Source: JAIRTY01 sp050257395
Lineage (GTDB): Bacteria > Actinomycetota > Actinomycetes > Streptosporangiales > Streptosporangiaceae
Assembly: GCA_050257395.1 (NCBI GenBank)
Contig: JBLMWU010000041.1
Span: 1 to 37,466 of the forward strand
Length of the DNA: 37,466 nt
Reading direction: 5' to 3'
The notes beneath the pieces are model-generated. The model saw nothing but the letters and a program-made list of their open reading frames with translations, was not told the DNA's origin and made no database searches. Position 1 is the stretch's first letter, and each line of letters begins with the position of its first letter. Position numbers and translations under genes: made by a program. Of the stretch, positions 8,873 to 16,266 are shown piece by piece.

Positions 8873-10006
8873 TCAGCTGTCGAGACGGATCGGCATGAGC
8901 AGGTACCTGTAGTCGGGCTGCTCGCCAGCCGGGGGCTTGCCGGTGATCAGTGCTGGCTTCCCCGGCTCGGTGAAGGCCATGCGCGCGGTGTCGGAATCGA
9001 TCGCGGTCAGGCCGTCCAGCAGGTACTGGGGATTGAACGCGATCTGGATGTCGTCACCCTCGAAGGCGGCTTCCATGCTTTCCACCGCTTGTGCCTCGTC
9101 CCCGGTCCCGGCCTCCAGCAGGACCTGGCCCTCGGAGAACGACAGCCGGACGGCTGTGTTGCGCTCGGCGACCAGCGCGACCCGCTTCACCGCGTCGGCG
9201 AACTGCCCGGCCGGCAGTTCCGCCACCGCCTTGGAGTGGGTCGGCAGCAGCGACTGGTAGCGCGGGAAGTCCCCGCCCAGCAGGCGGGTGGTGGTCCGGC
9301 GGCCGGTCCCCTCGAACCCGATCATGCCTTCGCCGCCCGCACCTTCCTCGCCGGGTAGCGCCAGCGCGATCGACACCTCGGCGCCCGAGGTGAGCGAGCG
9401 GGCGGTGTCGGCCAGCGCGCGGGCAGGCACCAGCACCGACGCGGCCATGTCGGGCCGCGCCGGGTTCCAGCGCAGCTCCCGGACGGCGAGCCGGTACCGG
9501 TCGGTGGAGACCAGGGTGAGCGTGTCGCCGTCGATCTCGATCCGGACCCCGGTGAGGGCCGGCAGGGTGTCGTCCCGCCCGGCCGCGGTCACCGACTGGC
9601 CGACCGCCGTGGCGAACGCGTCGCTGCCGATGGAGCCGGCCGCTGGCGGCATCTCCGGCAGCGTCGGGTAGTCGTCGGCGGGCATCTCCAGCAGGGTGAA
9701 CGTGGCGCTGCCGCAGGACAGGATGGTCCGGGCGCCGTCGGAGGCGATCTGCACCGGGCGCGGCGGCAGGCTGCGGGTGATCTCGGCCAGGAGCCGGCCC
9801 GAGACCAGCGCGACCCCCTCCTCCTCGGCCGTCACCGGGACGGTCGCCTGGGCCGAGACGTCGTAGTCGAAGCTCGACAGTGTCAGGTCCGCGGCCGCCT
9901 GCAGCCGCATGCCGGCCAGCACCGGCACCGCGGGCCGGGCCGGCAGCGCGCGCGCCGTCCAGGCCACCGCCTCGGCGAGCACGTCCCGCTCCACCTGGAT
10001 CTTCAC
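8873..10006 (-). CDS. dnaN: DNA polymerase III sliding clamp (beta subunit)
   Basis: 377 residues, standard for DnaN. The protein forms a ring dimer that holds the polymerase on DNA and serves as a docking platform for repair and mismatch proteins. Three repeated clamp domains are recognisable: an N-terminal MKIQVERDVLAEAVAWTARALP, the middle LTGVRIEIDGDTLTLVSTDRYRLAVREL, and the C-terminal NPQYLLDGLTAIDSDTARMAF ending in YRYLLMPIRLDS, the usual MP.R terminus. The start is GTG at 10006 with AGGAGG nine bases upstream. It is the first minus-strand gene left of the origin gap and probably heads a dnaN-gnd-recF-dciA unit. Confidence 0.98.
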   Translation of the reverse strand: MKIQVERDVLAEAVAWTARALPARPAVPVLAGMRLQAAADLTLSSFDYDVSAQATVPVTAEEEGVALVSGRLLAEITRSLPPRPVQIASDGARTILSCGSATFTLLEMPADDYPTLPEMPPAAGSIGSDAFATAVGQSVTAAGRDDTLPALTGVRIEIDGDTLTLVSTDRYRLAVRELRWNPARPDMAASVLVPARALADTARSLTSGAEVSIALALPGEEGAGGEGMIGFEGTGRRTTTRLLGGDFPRYQSLLPTHSKAVAELPAGQFADAVKRVALVAERNTAVRLSFSEGQVLLEAGTGDEAQAVESMEAAFEGDDIQIAFNPQYLLDGLTAIDSDTARMAFTEPGKPALITGKPPAGEQPDYRYLLMPIRLDS

Positions 10007-10781
10007 CGGAAGGTGCCTCCTGTTCCCCTGACTGCGCGGCCGGGCGCGCCGGGCCGCTCGCAGCAGCCTCCCACAATTGCCCGGCGATGAGACCGGGTGC
10101 CGCCCTTCCCGGCGGCCGGGCCGGGGCGCCCGCGGCGGCGGGAAACCCCGGTCCCGCTGGCCCGGCGTGGTTTAAGCGGGCCTGCCGGGCGGGTATGCCC
10201 GTGCCGGGACCGGATGACCCGGCTCAGCCCTTCCGCACTGGGTTCCTTCATTCCAGGGCCGGATCGCTGGTCCCCACGCCTTACCAGAGACGTAGTTGTT
10301 TCTGAAGAACAAAAGTTTGTAGCCGTCATAGGGGCGGTGGAAACTGGGGACAAGTGCCGTTCGCGCAGGCGGCGCCGGGTTCCTGGGTCCACAGCGGCTG
10401 TGCGATGGGAACGGCTGGCCGGGGACAGCATGTGGATGCAGCCCCGGCCACGGCCGCGACGCCGGTGGTTGTCCCCCGTTTTCCCCGGGTTGTCCTCCGG
10501 TCGTCCCAAGAACGTCCACACAGATATCCACAGCCTGTGTGCACCGATTTTGGCATCCTCTGCCCGCCCGGAGGCGGGAGATTCCAGCCGCGGCCGCCTG
10601 GTCGCGCTGTCGGTTCGCGGTTCACCGGCCCGGTATGCCGGAAGCCTCCCCGCGCAGCCACCGTGTGCCCCACGGCGGTCATTCCGTACTCGCCCGATTA
10701 TCGCAAACATGTTCGATTCTGGCAACCCATGTGAAATGGTGATGGCTATTCGGGGGACAGTCAACGGGGATCTGCCGCTGT
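10007..10781. other. oriC-type region between dnaN and dnaA
   Basis: A 775-bp stretch with no credible gene at the usual actinobacterial origin position. DnaA-box-like nonamers cluster at its centre: TTGTCCCCA on minus (10345-10353), GGGTCCACA (10385-10393), GCATCCACA on minus (10431-10439), TTGTCCCCC (10469-10477), TTGTCCTCC (10490-10498), ACGTCCACA (10512-10520) and ATATCCACA (10524-10532). None is a perfect TTGTCCACA or TTATCCACA. Two AT-richer islands flank the cluster, about 10288-10330 and 10679-10750, and either could be the unwinding element. Origin function is inferred from location and boxes. Confidence 0.85.
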
Positions 10782-12449
10782 TCACCCTGACCGGGCCTGC
10801 TGCTTGATGCGGTTGGTGAGCTCGGTGACCTGGTTGAAGATCGACCTGCGCTCGGCCATCAGCGAACGGATTTTCCGTTCCGCGTGCATGACGGTGGTGT
10901 GGTCACGGCCGCCGAACTGCTGGCCGATCTTGGGCAGGGACAGGTCGGTCAGCTCCCGGCACAGGTACATGGCGATCTGCCGGGCGGTGACGAGCACCCG
11001 CGAGCGGGAGGTGCCGCACAGGTCGTCGATGGACAGGCCGAAGTAGGAGGCGGTCTGGCCCATGATCGTGGCGGCCGTGATCTCCGGGCCCTGGGCCTCG
11101 GGGATCAGGTCCTTGAGCACGATCTCGGCGAGCTGCAGGTCCACCGACTGCCGGTTGAGGCTGGCGAAGGCGGTGACCCGGATGAGAGCGCCTTCCAGCT
11201 CCCGGATGTTGGTGGAGATGCGGCTGGCGATGTACTCCAGCGCCTCCGGCGGCGCGTTCAGCCCCTCCTGGACCGCCTTCTTGCGGAGGATCGCGATGCG
11301 GGTCTCCAGCTCCGGCGGCTGCACGTCGGTGAGCAGGCCCCATTCGAACCTGCTGCGCAGCCGGTCCTCCAGCGTGACCAGCCGCTTGGGCGCCCGGTCG
11401 CGGGAGATCACGATCTGCGTGCTGGCGTTGTGCAGCGTGTTGAAGGTGTGGAAGAACTCCTCCTGGGTCCCTTCCTTGTTCTCCAGGAACTGGATGTCGT
11501 CCACCAGCAGCACGTCCACGTCGCGGTAGCGGCGGCGGAAACCGTCCTGCTTGCCGTCGCGGATCATGTTGATGAAGTCGTTCGTGAACTCTTCCGAGCT
11601 GACGTACCGGACCTTCACACCCTGGTAGAGGCTCTGCGTGTAGTGGCCGATGGCATGCAGCAGATGGGTCTTGCCCAGACCGGAGTCGCCGTAGACGAAC
11701 AGCGGGTTGTAGGCCTTGGCGGGCGCCTCGGCGACCGCGACGGCCGCCGCGTGCGCGAACCGGTTGGACGACCCGATCACGAACGTCTCGAAGGTGTACT
11801 TCGGGTTGAGCCGGGCCTGCGCGGGCCTGGGCAGCGGCTGGGATGGCGGCACGGGCGCACCGCCCATCCGGTGCTGGTGCGCTGGCGGCCCCGCCTCGGG
11901 CCGGTCCGGGTACCCGCCGCGGCCGGGCGTGCCGGGGTCGCTGCCTGGCGGGGCCAGGTGCGGCTGGCCGGGGCCGAAGCCGTCCGCCCGGGCGGTCAGG
12001 TGCGGGTCGAGGGAGTAACCGGAGCCGCCGTTGGGCGCCGGTGCCTGGCCCGGCCGCGCGCCGCCTGGCTCGGCCGGCGGCTCCATCCCCGGGTGGCCGC
12101 CGTGGCGCTCATGACCGCCCGCCTGGCCGGCCGGGTCCAGCGGCGGCGCGGGCCGCGGGGCCGGGACCGGCGGGCTGTCCGGCGGGCCGGCCGGGGCGGG
12201 GTCCACGGTGACGGCGAGCTGGATGTTGCGCCCGAGTTCGCGGGACAGGGCGTGCGTCACCAGCGCCCGCAGCCTGGTCTCCAGCTGCTCCTTGACGAAC
12301 TCGTTCGGGGTGGCGATCAGGGCGGTGTTCTCGACCAGGCCGAGCGGCCTGGTCAGTTTCAGCCAGGCCCGCTGATACGGCTCGATCTGGAGGTCGGACA
12401 GCTCATCCAGGGACCTGGCCCAGACCTGTGCGAGGTCAGTCTCGCTCAT
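10782..12449 (-). CDS. dnaA: Chromosomal replication initiator DnaA
   Basis: 555 residues from the ATG at 12449 (MSETDLAQVW), which follows GAGGTGGG; the frame is open further upstream, but that part is unlike DnaA. DnaA binds DnaA boxes and melts oriC. Domain I is residues 1-80. Domain II, ~83-212, is a very long Pro/Gly-rich linker, as in Streptomyces. The AAA+ domain III has Walker A GDSGLGKT at 254-261 and Walker B LLVDD near 314-318. Domain IV carries the signature GGRDHTTVMHAERKIR and DDLCGTSRSRVLVTARQIAMYL for box recognition. Two perfect DnaA boxes lie upstream of its start (12489 and 12599), suggesting autoregulation. Confidence 0.98.
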   Translation of the reverse strand: MSETDLAQVWARSLDELSDLQIEPYQRAWLKLTRPLGLVENTALIATPNEFVKEQLETRLRALVTHALSRELGRNIQLAVTVDPAPAGPPDSPPVPAPRPAPPLDPAGQAGGHERHGGHPGMEPPAEPGGARPGQAPAPNGGSGYSLDPHLTARADGFGPGQPHLAPPGSDPGTPGRGGYPDRPEAGPPAHQHRMGGAPVPPSQPLPRPAQARLNPKYTFETFVIGSSNRFAHAAAVAVAEAPAKAYNPLFVYGDSGLGKTHLLHAIGHYTQSLYQGVKVRYVSSEEFTNDFINMIRDGKQDGFRRRYRDVDVLLVDDIQFLENKEGTQEEFFHTFNTLHNASTQIVISRDRAPKRLVTLEDRLRSRFEWGLLTDVQPPELETRIAILRKKAVQEGLNAPPEALEYIASRISTNIRELEGALIRVTAFASLNRQSVDLQLAEIVLKDLIPEAQGPEITAATIMGQTASYFGLSIDDLCGTSRSRVLVTARQIAMYLCRELTDLSLPKIGQQFGGRDHTTVMHAERKIRSLMAERRSIFNQVTELTNRIKQQARSG

Positions 12450-12488
12450 CGTTGCCCACCTCGCGCCCCCAGCTACGATCAACAGCTT

Positions 12489-12497
12489 TGTCCACAG
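12489..12497 (+). promoter_or_regulatory. DnaA box (perfect)
   Basis: TTGTCCACA, the exact actinobacterial DnaA-box consensus, 40 bp upstream of the dnaA start codon. The position fits autoregulation of dnaA or an extended origin. Confidence 0.8.
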
Positions 12498-12598
12498 GTT
12501 GTGCACGTCGGGTGTCGCGGAGTGCCGGGCGCTGTCATCACGGCGTGCGCATGGCCCGGTACAGCCTGGTGCAGGCTGGTCTCGCACCCCCGGAACGG

Positions 12599-12607
12599 TT
12601 GTCCACA
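12599..12607 (+). promoter_or_regulatory. DnaA box (perfect)
   Basis: A second TTGTCCACA in the same orientation, 110 bp from the first (start to start), in the dnaA upstream region. Confidence 0.8.
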
Positions 12608-12657
12608 GCCTAAGGGCCGCGCCGGGAGAACGTTAGGCAAACAACCAGTCTGTCTTG

Positions 12658-12843
12658 CCCTCGGCTCGCCTCCGGGCCGCTGGAGCCCGCCGTCTTCCCC
12701 CTGTCTTTTCTCGCCCTCGCTCGCGTCCGGGCCGCTGGAGCCCGCCGTCTTCCCTCCTCGCTCCTCGCTGCGCTCGTCGCTCGTCAGTCCAGACGGCGGC
12801 GCGGCCCTTCGGCTCGCTCTGGCCGGGGCGCACCGCGCCCCCC
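12658..12843 (+). repeat. Interspersed structured repeat, copy 1
   Basis: A partial unit (12658-12700) followed by a full unit (from 12714). The full unit contains a nested inverted repeat: GGGCCGC (12729-12735) pairs with GCGGCCC (12801-12807), and CCGCCGTCT (12742-12750) pairs with AGACGGCGG (12791-12799). The 40-nt loop is built from CTCGCTCCTCG-like words. About 95 bp match copy 4 (37371-37466) with one mismatch, seen at 12725 (G here, C there). It lies between dnaA and rpmH. The family is not one I recognise. Confidence 0.9.
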
Positions 12844-12875
12844 GGGTGCCGCTCGCCCGGTCCTCGGTCGCCGGT

Positions 12876-12905
12876 TTGACGGGCGGTCAGGGCGGCGCGT
12901 ACCGT
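12876..12905 (+). promoter_or_regulatory. Promoter of the rpmH operon
   Basis: TTGACG (12876-12881), an 18-bp spacer, then TACCGT (12900-12905): a housekeeping-type actinobacterial promoter with a TAnnnT -10. It lies about 95 bp before the rpmH start and directly after repeat copy 1. It can drive rpmH-rnpA-yidD-yidC and possibly further genes. Confidence 0.65.
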
Positions 12906-12999
12906 GAACACACCCAGCCTCCTGGCCGTGCTGGCGCGTGCCCGCGCCCGGCCTGGGATGGGCGGGACAAAGCCACAAGCATCGCGGACTGGAGTTCCT

Positions 13000-13137
13000 G
13001 TGAGCAAGCGTACGTTCCAGCCGAACAATCGTCGGCGCGCGAAGACGCACGGGTTCCGGCTGCGCATGCGGACCAGGGCGGGCCGCGCGGTCCTCGCGGC
13101 GCGGCGGCGCAAGGGCCGGGCCCGGATCAGCGTCTGA
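13000..13137 (+). CDS. rpmH: 50S ribosomal protein L34
   Basis: 45 residues, very basic: MSKRTFQPNNRRRAKTHGFR at the start, then the L34 continuation with HGFRLRMRTRAGRAVL and the end RKGRARISV. A structural protein of the large ribosomal subunit, contacting 23S rRNA. The start is GTG at 13000, with GGAG just upstream; the frame is open farther upstream but that part is not L34. First gene of the plus-strand run, 34 bp before rnpA, the classical rpmH-rnpA pairing. Confidence 0.98.
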   Translation: MSKRTFQPNNRRRAKTHGFRLRMRTRAGRAVLAARRRKGRARISV

Positions 13138-13171
13138 GCTGACGGCTGGCCAGGCCCCCGGGGCGGCAGGC

Positions 13172-13534
13172 ATGCTCCCCCCGGAAGCGCGGATGCGGCG
13201 CCGGGAGGATTTCACGGCCGCTGTCCGGCAGGGAGGCCGGGCCGGGCGCCCGCTGCTGACCGGGCACCTGCTGGTCCGTCCGGGTAATGACGATCCGGCG
13301 CGTGCCGGATTCATAGTGAGCAAGGCGGTCGGGAGCGCCGTGGTCAGGAACAGGGTGCGGCGGCGGCTACGGCCGGTGGTGGCCGGGTACCTGCGGTCCC
13401 TGCCGGGAGGTAGCCTGCTTGTGGTTCGCGCTCATCCACAGGCTGCGACCGCGCGCCAGGCGGAGCTTGCCGCCGATCTGGACCTGGTGATGCGCAGATT
13501 GCTGCGGCGGCAGGTTGGGGCACCGGTCCGATGA
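13172..13534 (+). CDS. rnpA: Ribonuclease P protein component
   Basis: 120 residues. The basic protein partner of RNase P RNA, needed to mature tRNA 5' ends. The family pattern is clear: MRRREDFTAAVRQG at the start, a central beta-sheet with RAGFIVSKAVGSAVVRNRVRRRLR (the RNR signature that contacts the RNA) and a C-terminal LLVVRAHPQAA. The start is ATG at 13172. Its TGA overlaps the yidD ATG in an ATGA, so the two genes are translationally coupled. Confidence 0.97.
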   Translation: MLPPEARMRRREDFTAAVRQGGRAGRPLLTGHLLVRPGNDDPARAGFIVSKAVGSAVVRNRVRRRLRPVVAGYLRSLPGGSLLVVRAHPQAATARQAELAADLDLVMRRLLRRQVGAPVR

Positions 13535-13824
13535 CGGATTCAGGGGGGCAGTTGACCGGCACACGGCCGTCGGCTGCCGCCAGGCTGCTGATGGCGGTCA
13601 TCACCGGCTACCGGCGGTTCATCAGCCCGATGATCCCGCCGCGCTGCCGGTTCGCGCCTTCCTGCAGCGCCTACGCGCTGCAGGCGGTGGCGGAGCACGG
13701 GGCGGCCAGGGGTGCCTGGCTGGCCGTGCGCCGGATCGGGCGCTGCCATCCGTTCAACCCCGGCGGGTTCGACCCGGTCCCGCCCCGTGCCAGCCGGCTG
13801 CCGACCCCAGTACGAGGGAGCTAG
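13531..13824 (+). CDS. yidD: Membrane protein insertion efficiency factor YidD
   Basis: 97 residues. YidD is a small peripheral membrane protein that assists YidC-dependent insertion. The family core is intact: YRRFISPMIPPRCRFAPSCS, then YALQAVAEHGAARG and RRIGRCHPFNPGGFDPVP, with the three conserved cysteines. The N-terminal ~17 residues are an extra polar segment. It overlaps rnpA by 4 bp and ends three bases before yidC, so it sits within a tight operon. Confidence 0.95.
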   Translation: MTDSGGQLTGTRPSAAARLLMAVITGYRRFISPMIPPRCRFAPSCSAYALQAVAEHGAARGAWLAVRRIGRCHPFNPGGFDPVPPRASRLPTPVRGS

Positions 13825-13827
13825 TCC

Positions 13828-14877
13828 GTGAACCCGCTGAACCCCCTGTACTACGCGGTCGCGTGGGTCATGACCCAGATCCACGCCGGGCTCAGCCTCG
13901 TGCTGACCCCCACCAGCGGGCTCGCCTGGGTGCTCACCATCGTCATCCTGGTCGTGCTCATGCGGCTGATCCTGGTGCCGCTGTTCATCAAGCAGATGCA
14001 CGCCACCCGGAAGATGGCGGCGCTCGCCCCGCAGCTCCAGGCGCTGCGCAAGAAGTACAAGAACGACAAGCAGAAGCTCAACGAAGAGACCATGGCGCTG
14101 TACAAGGCGAACGGCGCCAACCCGCTGGCCGGCTGCCTGCCGCTGGTCGCGCAGATGCCGCTGTTCTTCGCCCTGTTCAGCGTGCTGCGGGCGATCTCCG
14201 AGTGGACCGCCGGCAAGCCGCTGCCCTACGGGATGTCCAGGACGACGGTGCTCAGCGCCCAGCACGCGAACATCCTGGGCGCCAACATCTCGGACAAGGT
14301 GCTGTTCACCGGCCCGAACCTGCACGTGCCGACGGAAGCCAAGATCGTCATCATCTGCGCGGTCGCGATCAGCGTGGTCACCACGTTCATGACCGTGCGG
14401 CAGAGCACCAAGCGCGGCATGATGCCGACGACGCCGGACAACCCGATGGCGTCGACGCAGAAGTACATGGCCTACGTCGTGCCGCTGTTCGCCCTGTCCG
14501 GCCTGTACTGGCAGTTCGGGCTGGTCCTGTACTGGGTGACCACCAACCTGTGGACCCTCGGCCAGCAGTACGTTCTGTTCAAGCGCTACCCGGCGCCGGC
14601 CGTGGCCGGGGCCGAGGGTGCCGACGGGGCGGGCAAGACCGCCCCGGGCAAGCCGTCCGCGGACGGCGGGCCCAGCGCGAAGCCGGCCCGGGGCAGCGCT
14701 CCGCGCACGGGCGCGGGGGCAACTGGGACCGGGGCGAACGGCAGCGGCGGCGGGATGCTGCGGCGGCTGGGCAGGAGCCGCAGTGAACCAGAGCCCGAAC
14801 CGGCCGAGCCCCCGGCTAAGCTCGTCAGGCAGCAGCCGCAGCGCCAGTCCCGCAGCAAACGCACTGGCAAGCGATGA
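13828..14877 (+). CDS. yidC: Membrane protein insertase YidC/Oxa1 family
   Basis: 349 residues. It inserts and folds membrane proteins, alone or with SecYEG. The Gram-positive short form has five expected spans: ~30-55 (WVLTIVILVVLMRLILVPLF, with the groove arginine at 46), a cytoplasmic hairpin KKYKNDKQKLNEETMALYKA, PLAGCLPLVAQMPLFFALFS, then ~170-190 and the PLFALSGLYWQFGLVLYWVT span. The C-terminal ~80 residues are a basic low-complexity tail (Gly, Ser, Lys, Arg), plausibly for ribosome contact. No lipoprotein signal is seen. The start is GTG at 13828, three bases after yidD, with GAGGGAG upstream. Confidence 0.97.
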   Translation: MNPLNPLYYAVAWVMTQIHAGLSLVLTPTSGLAWVLTIVILVVLMRLILVPLFIKQMHATRKMAALAPQLQALRKKYKNDKQKLNEETMALYKANGANPLAGCLPLVAQMPLFFALFSVLRAISEWTAGKPLPYGMSRTTVLSAQHANILGANISDKVLFTGPNLHVPTEAKIVIICAVAISVVTTFMTVRQSTKRGMMPTTPDNPMASTQKYMAYVVPLFALSGLYWQFGLVLYWVTTNLWTLGQQYVLFKRYPAPAVAGAEGADGAGKTAPGKPSADGGPSAKPARGSAPRTGAGATGTGANGSGGGMLRRLGRSRSEPEPEPAEPPAKLVRQQPQRQSRSKRTGKR

Positions 14878-14946
14878 AGACGCCCGGCGGTGCCGGGCCG
14901 GGCGGTTCGCGCAAGTGGCGGATCCGGAGCGAGGAGGACCCTGGTC

Positions 14947-15576
14947 GTGAGCCAAGGGGAGAACGCTGTGGCCGTGAGCAGCGGAAATGACGCTGGGCAG
15001 GTGCCCGGCAACGGCACCGCCGACGCGGCGGACGACGACCTCGGCGTGACCGGCGAGGACGCGGAGGACCTGGCTGGCGAGGACAGCGCGAACGGCCAGG
15101 CCCCGGCCACGGTCGACCTCGCGGCGCTGGAGCAGGAGAGTGAGATCGCCGCCGACTACATCGAGGGCCTGCTCGACGTCGCCGACCTGGACGGCGACAT
15201 CGACATGGATGTGGAGGGCGACCGCGCCCTGGTCTCGGTGGTCGGCGCCACGCTGGAGGAACTGGTCGGCTCCAAGGGCGAGGTCCTGGAGGCGCTGCAG
15301 GAGCTGACCCGGCTTGCCGTGCACCGGCAGACCGGCAACCGGACCCGCATCATGCTCGACGTGGGAGGCTACCGGGCGCGGCGCCGGACGGAGCTCACCG
15401 AGCTGGGCCGGGAGGCCGCGGCGGACGTGCAGGAGACCGGCGAGCCGCGGCGGCTGGACCCGATGACCCCGTTCGAGCGGAAGATCGTGCACGACGCGGT
15501 GGCCGCCGCCGGGCTGCGCAGCGAGTCCGAAGGCGAGGAGCCGAACCGCCGGGTGGTCGTCCTCCCGGCTGAGTGA
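14947..15576 (+). CDS. jag: KH-R3H RNA-binding protein (Jag/KhpB)
   Basis: 209 residues from the GTG at 14947, which has GGAGG nine bases upstream; an in-frame ATG at 14890 has no good site. The N-terminal ~70 residues are acidic and probably disordered; the classical Jag-N domain is not seen. The KH domain covers the middle, with DRALVSVVGATLEELVGSKG as its loop region, and the R3H domain is C-terminal (LDPMTPFERKIVHDAVA and EPNRRVVV). Homologues bind RNA and influence cell elongation and division. It follows yidC and overlaps rsmG by four bases (GTGA), as in other actinobacteria. Confidence 0.92.
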   Translation: MSQGENAVAVSSGNDAGQVPGNGTADAADDDLGVTGEDAEDLAGEDSANGQAPATVDLAALEQESEIAADYIEGLLDVADLDGDIDMDVEGDRALVSVVGATLEELVGSKGEVLEALQELTRLAVHRQTGNRTRIMLDVGGYRARRRTELTELGREAAADVQETGEPRRLDPMTPFERKIVHDAVAAAGLRSESEGEEPNRRVVVLPAE

Positions 15577-16229
15577 CGGCCATCCCGGCCGAGCCCGCCG
15601 CCACGGTCCCCGATCCCCCGCCGGCCGCACGCGAGCTGTTCGGGCCCGCGATCGGCGCCGCTGAGCGCTACGTGCGGCTGCTGGCCGGTCCGGGGGTGGC
15701 ACGCGGCCTGCTGGGCCCGCGGGAAGTGCCCCGGCTGTGGGACCGTCACGTGCTCAACTGCGCGGCGGTGGCCGAGCTGGTCCCGCCGCGGTGCACCCTC
15801 ATCGACATCGGCTCCGGGGCCGGCCTGCCCGGGCTGGTGCTCGCCATCCTGCTGCCCGGGGTGACGGTCACCCTGCTGGAACGGATGGGAAGACGCGCCG
15901 CTTTCCTGCGGGAATGCGTGGCGGAGCTGGGACTCGCCAACGCCACCGTGCTGCAGGCGCAGGCGGGGGAAGTGGTCGGCAAGCTGGCCGCCGATGTGGT
16001 GACCGCCCGGGCGGTCGCGCCGCTGAGCGCGCTGGCGCCGATGGCGCTGCCGCTGGCCCGGCCCGGCGGGCTGGTGCTGGCCATCAAGGGCGCGGGCGCG
16101 GCGGCGGAGGTGACGGCCGCCCGGCCGGTGCTCCGGCGGCTGCGGGTGCGAGAGGTGACCGTAGTCAGCGCGGGGGACGGTAAGGTCGATCCCGCTGCCA
16201 CAGTGGTCCGGCTGGTCGCGGGCCCGTGA
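15573..16229 (+). CDS. rsmG: 16S rRNA (guanine-N7) methyltransferase RsmG
   Basis: 218 residues. It methylates G527 (E. coli numbering) of 16S rRNA using S-adenosylmethionine; loss in other bacteria gives low-level streptomycin resistance. The class I SAM fold is visible: LIDIGSGAGLPGLVLAI (motif I, residues ~76-92), VTLLERMGRRAAFLRECVAELG and VVTARAVAPL, with the conserved LWDRHVLNCAAVAELV before it. The start is GTG at 15573, overlapping the jag stop. It is also called gidB. parA follows 37 bp later. Confidence 0.96.
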   Translation: MTAIPAEPAATVPDPPPAARELFGPAIGAAERYVRLLAGPGVARGLLGPREVPRLWDRHVLNCAAVAELVPPRCTLIDIGSGAGLPGLVLAILLPGVTVTLLERMGRRAAFLRECVAELGLANATVLQAQAGEVVGKLAADVVTARAVAPLSALAPMALPLARPGGLVLAIKGAGAAAEVTAARPVLRRLRVREVTVVSAGDGKVDPAATVVRLVAGP

Positions 16230-16266
16230 GTTCCAGGGCCACGGCGAGCAGGGAGAGGAGCGCGCG

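Larger units (their letters stand above)
12450..12999. other. dnaA-rpmH divergent intergenic region
   Basis: 550 bp between divergent dnaA and rpmH with no supported gene. It holds two perfect DnaA boxes, copy 1 of the interspersed repeat (12658-12843) and a canonical promoter for rpmH at 12876-12905. Each is listed separately. The dnaA promoter must also lie here, but I could not fix its hexamers. Confidence 0.8.

Noticed and set aside
10003..10785. A protein gene across the dnaN-dnaA gap
   Set aside because: Open frames on both strands are composition-driven; the gap has DnaA-box words and AT islands typical of an origin.
12658..12843. Insertion sequence
   Set aside because: No transposase, no terminal inverted repeats with target duplication and no coding capacity; it is a short non-coding repeat.
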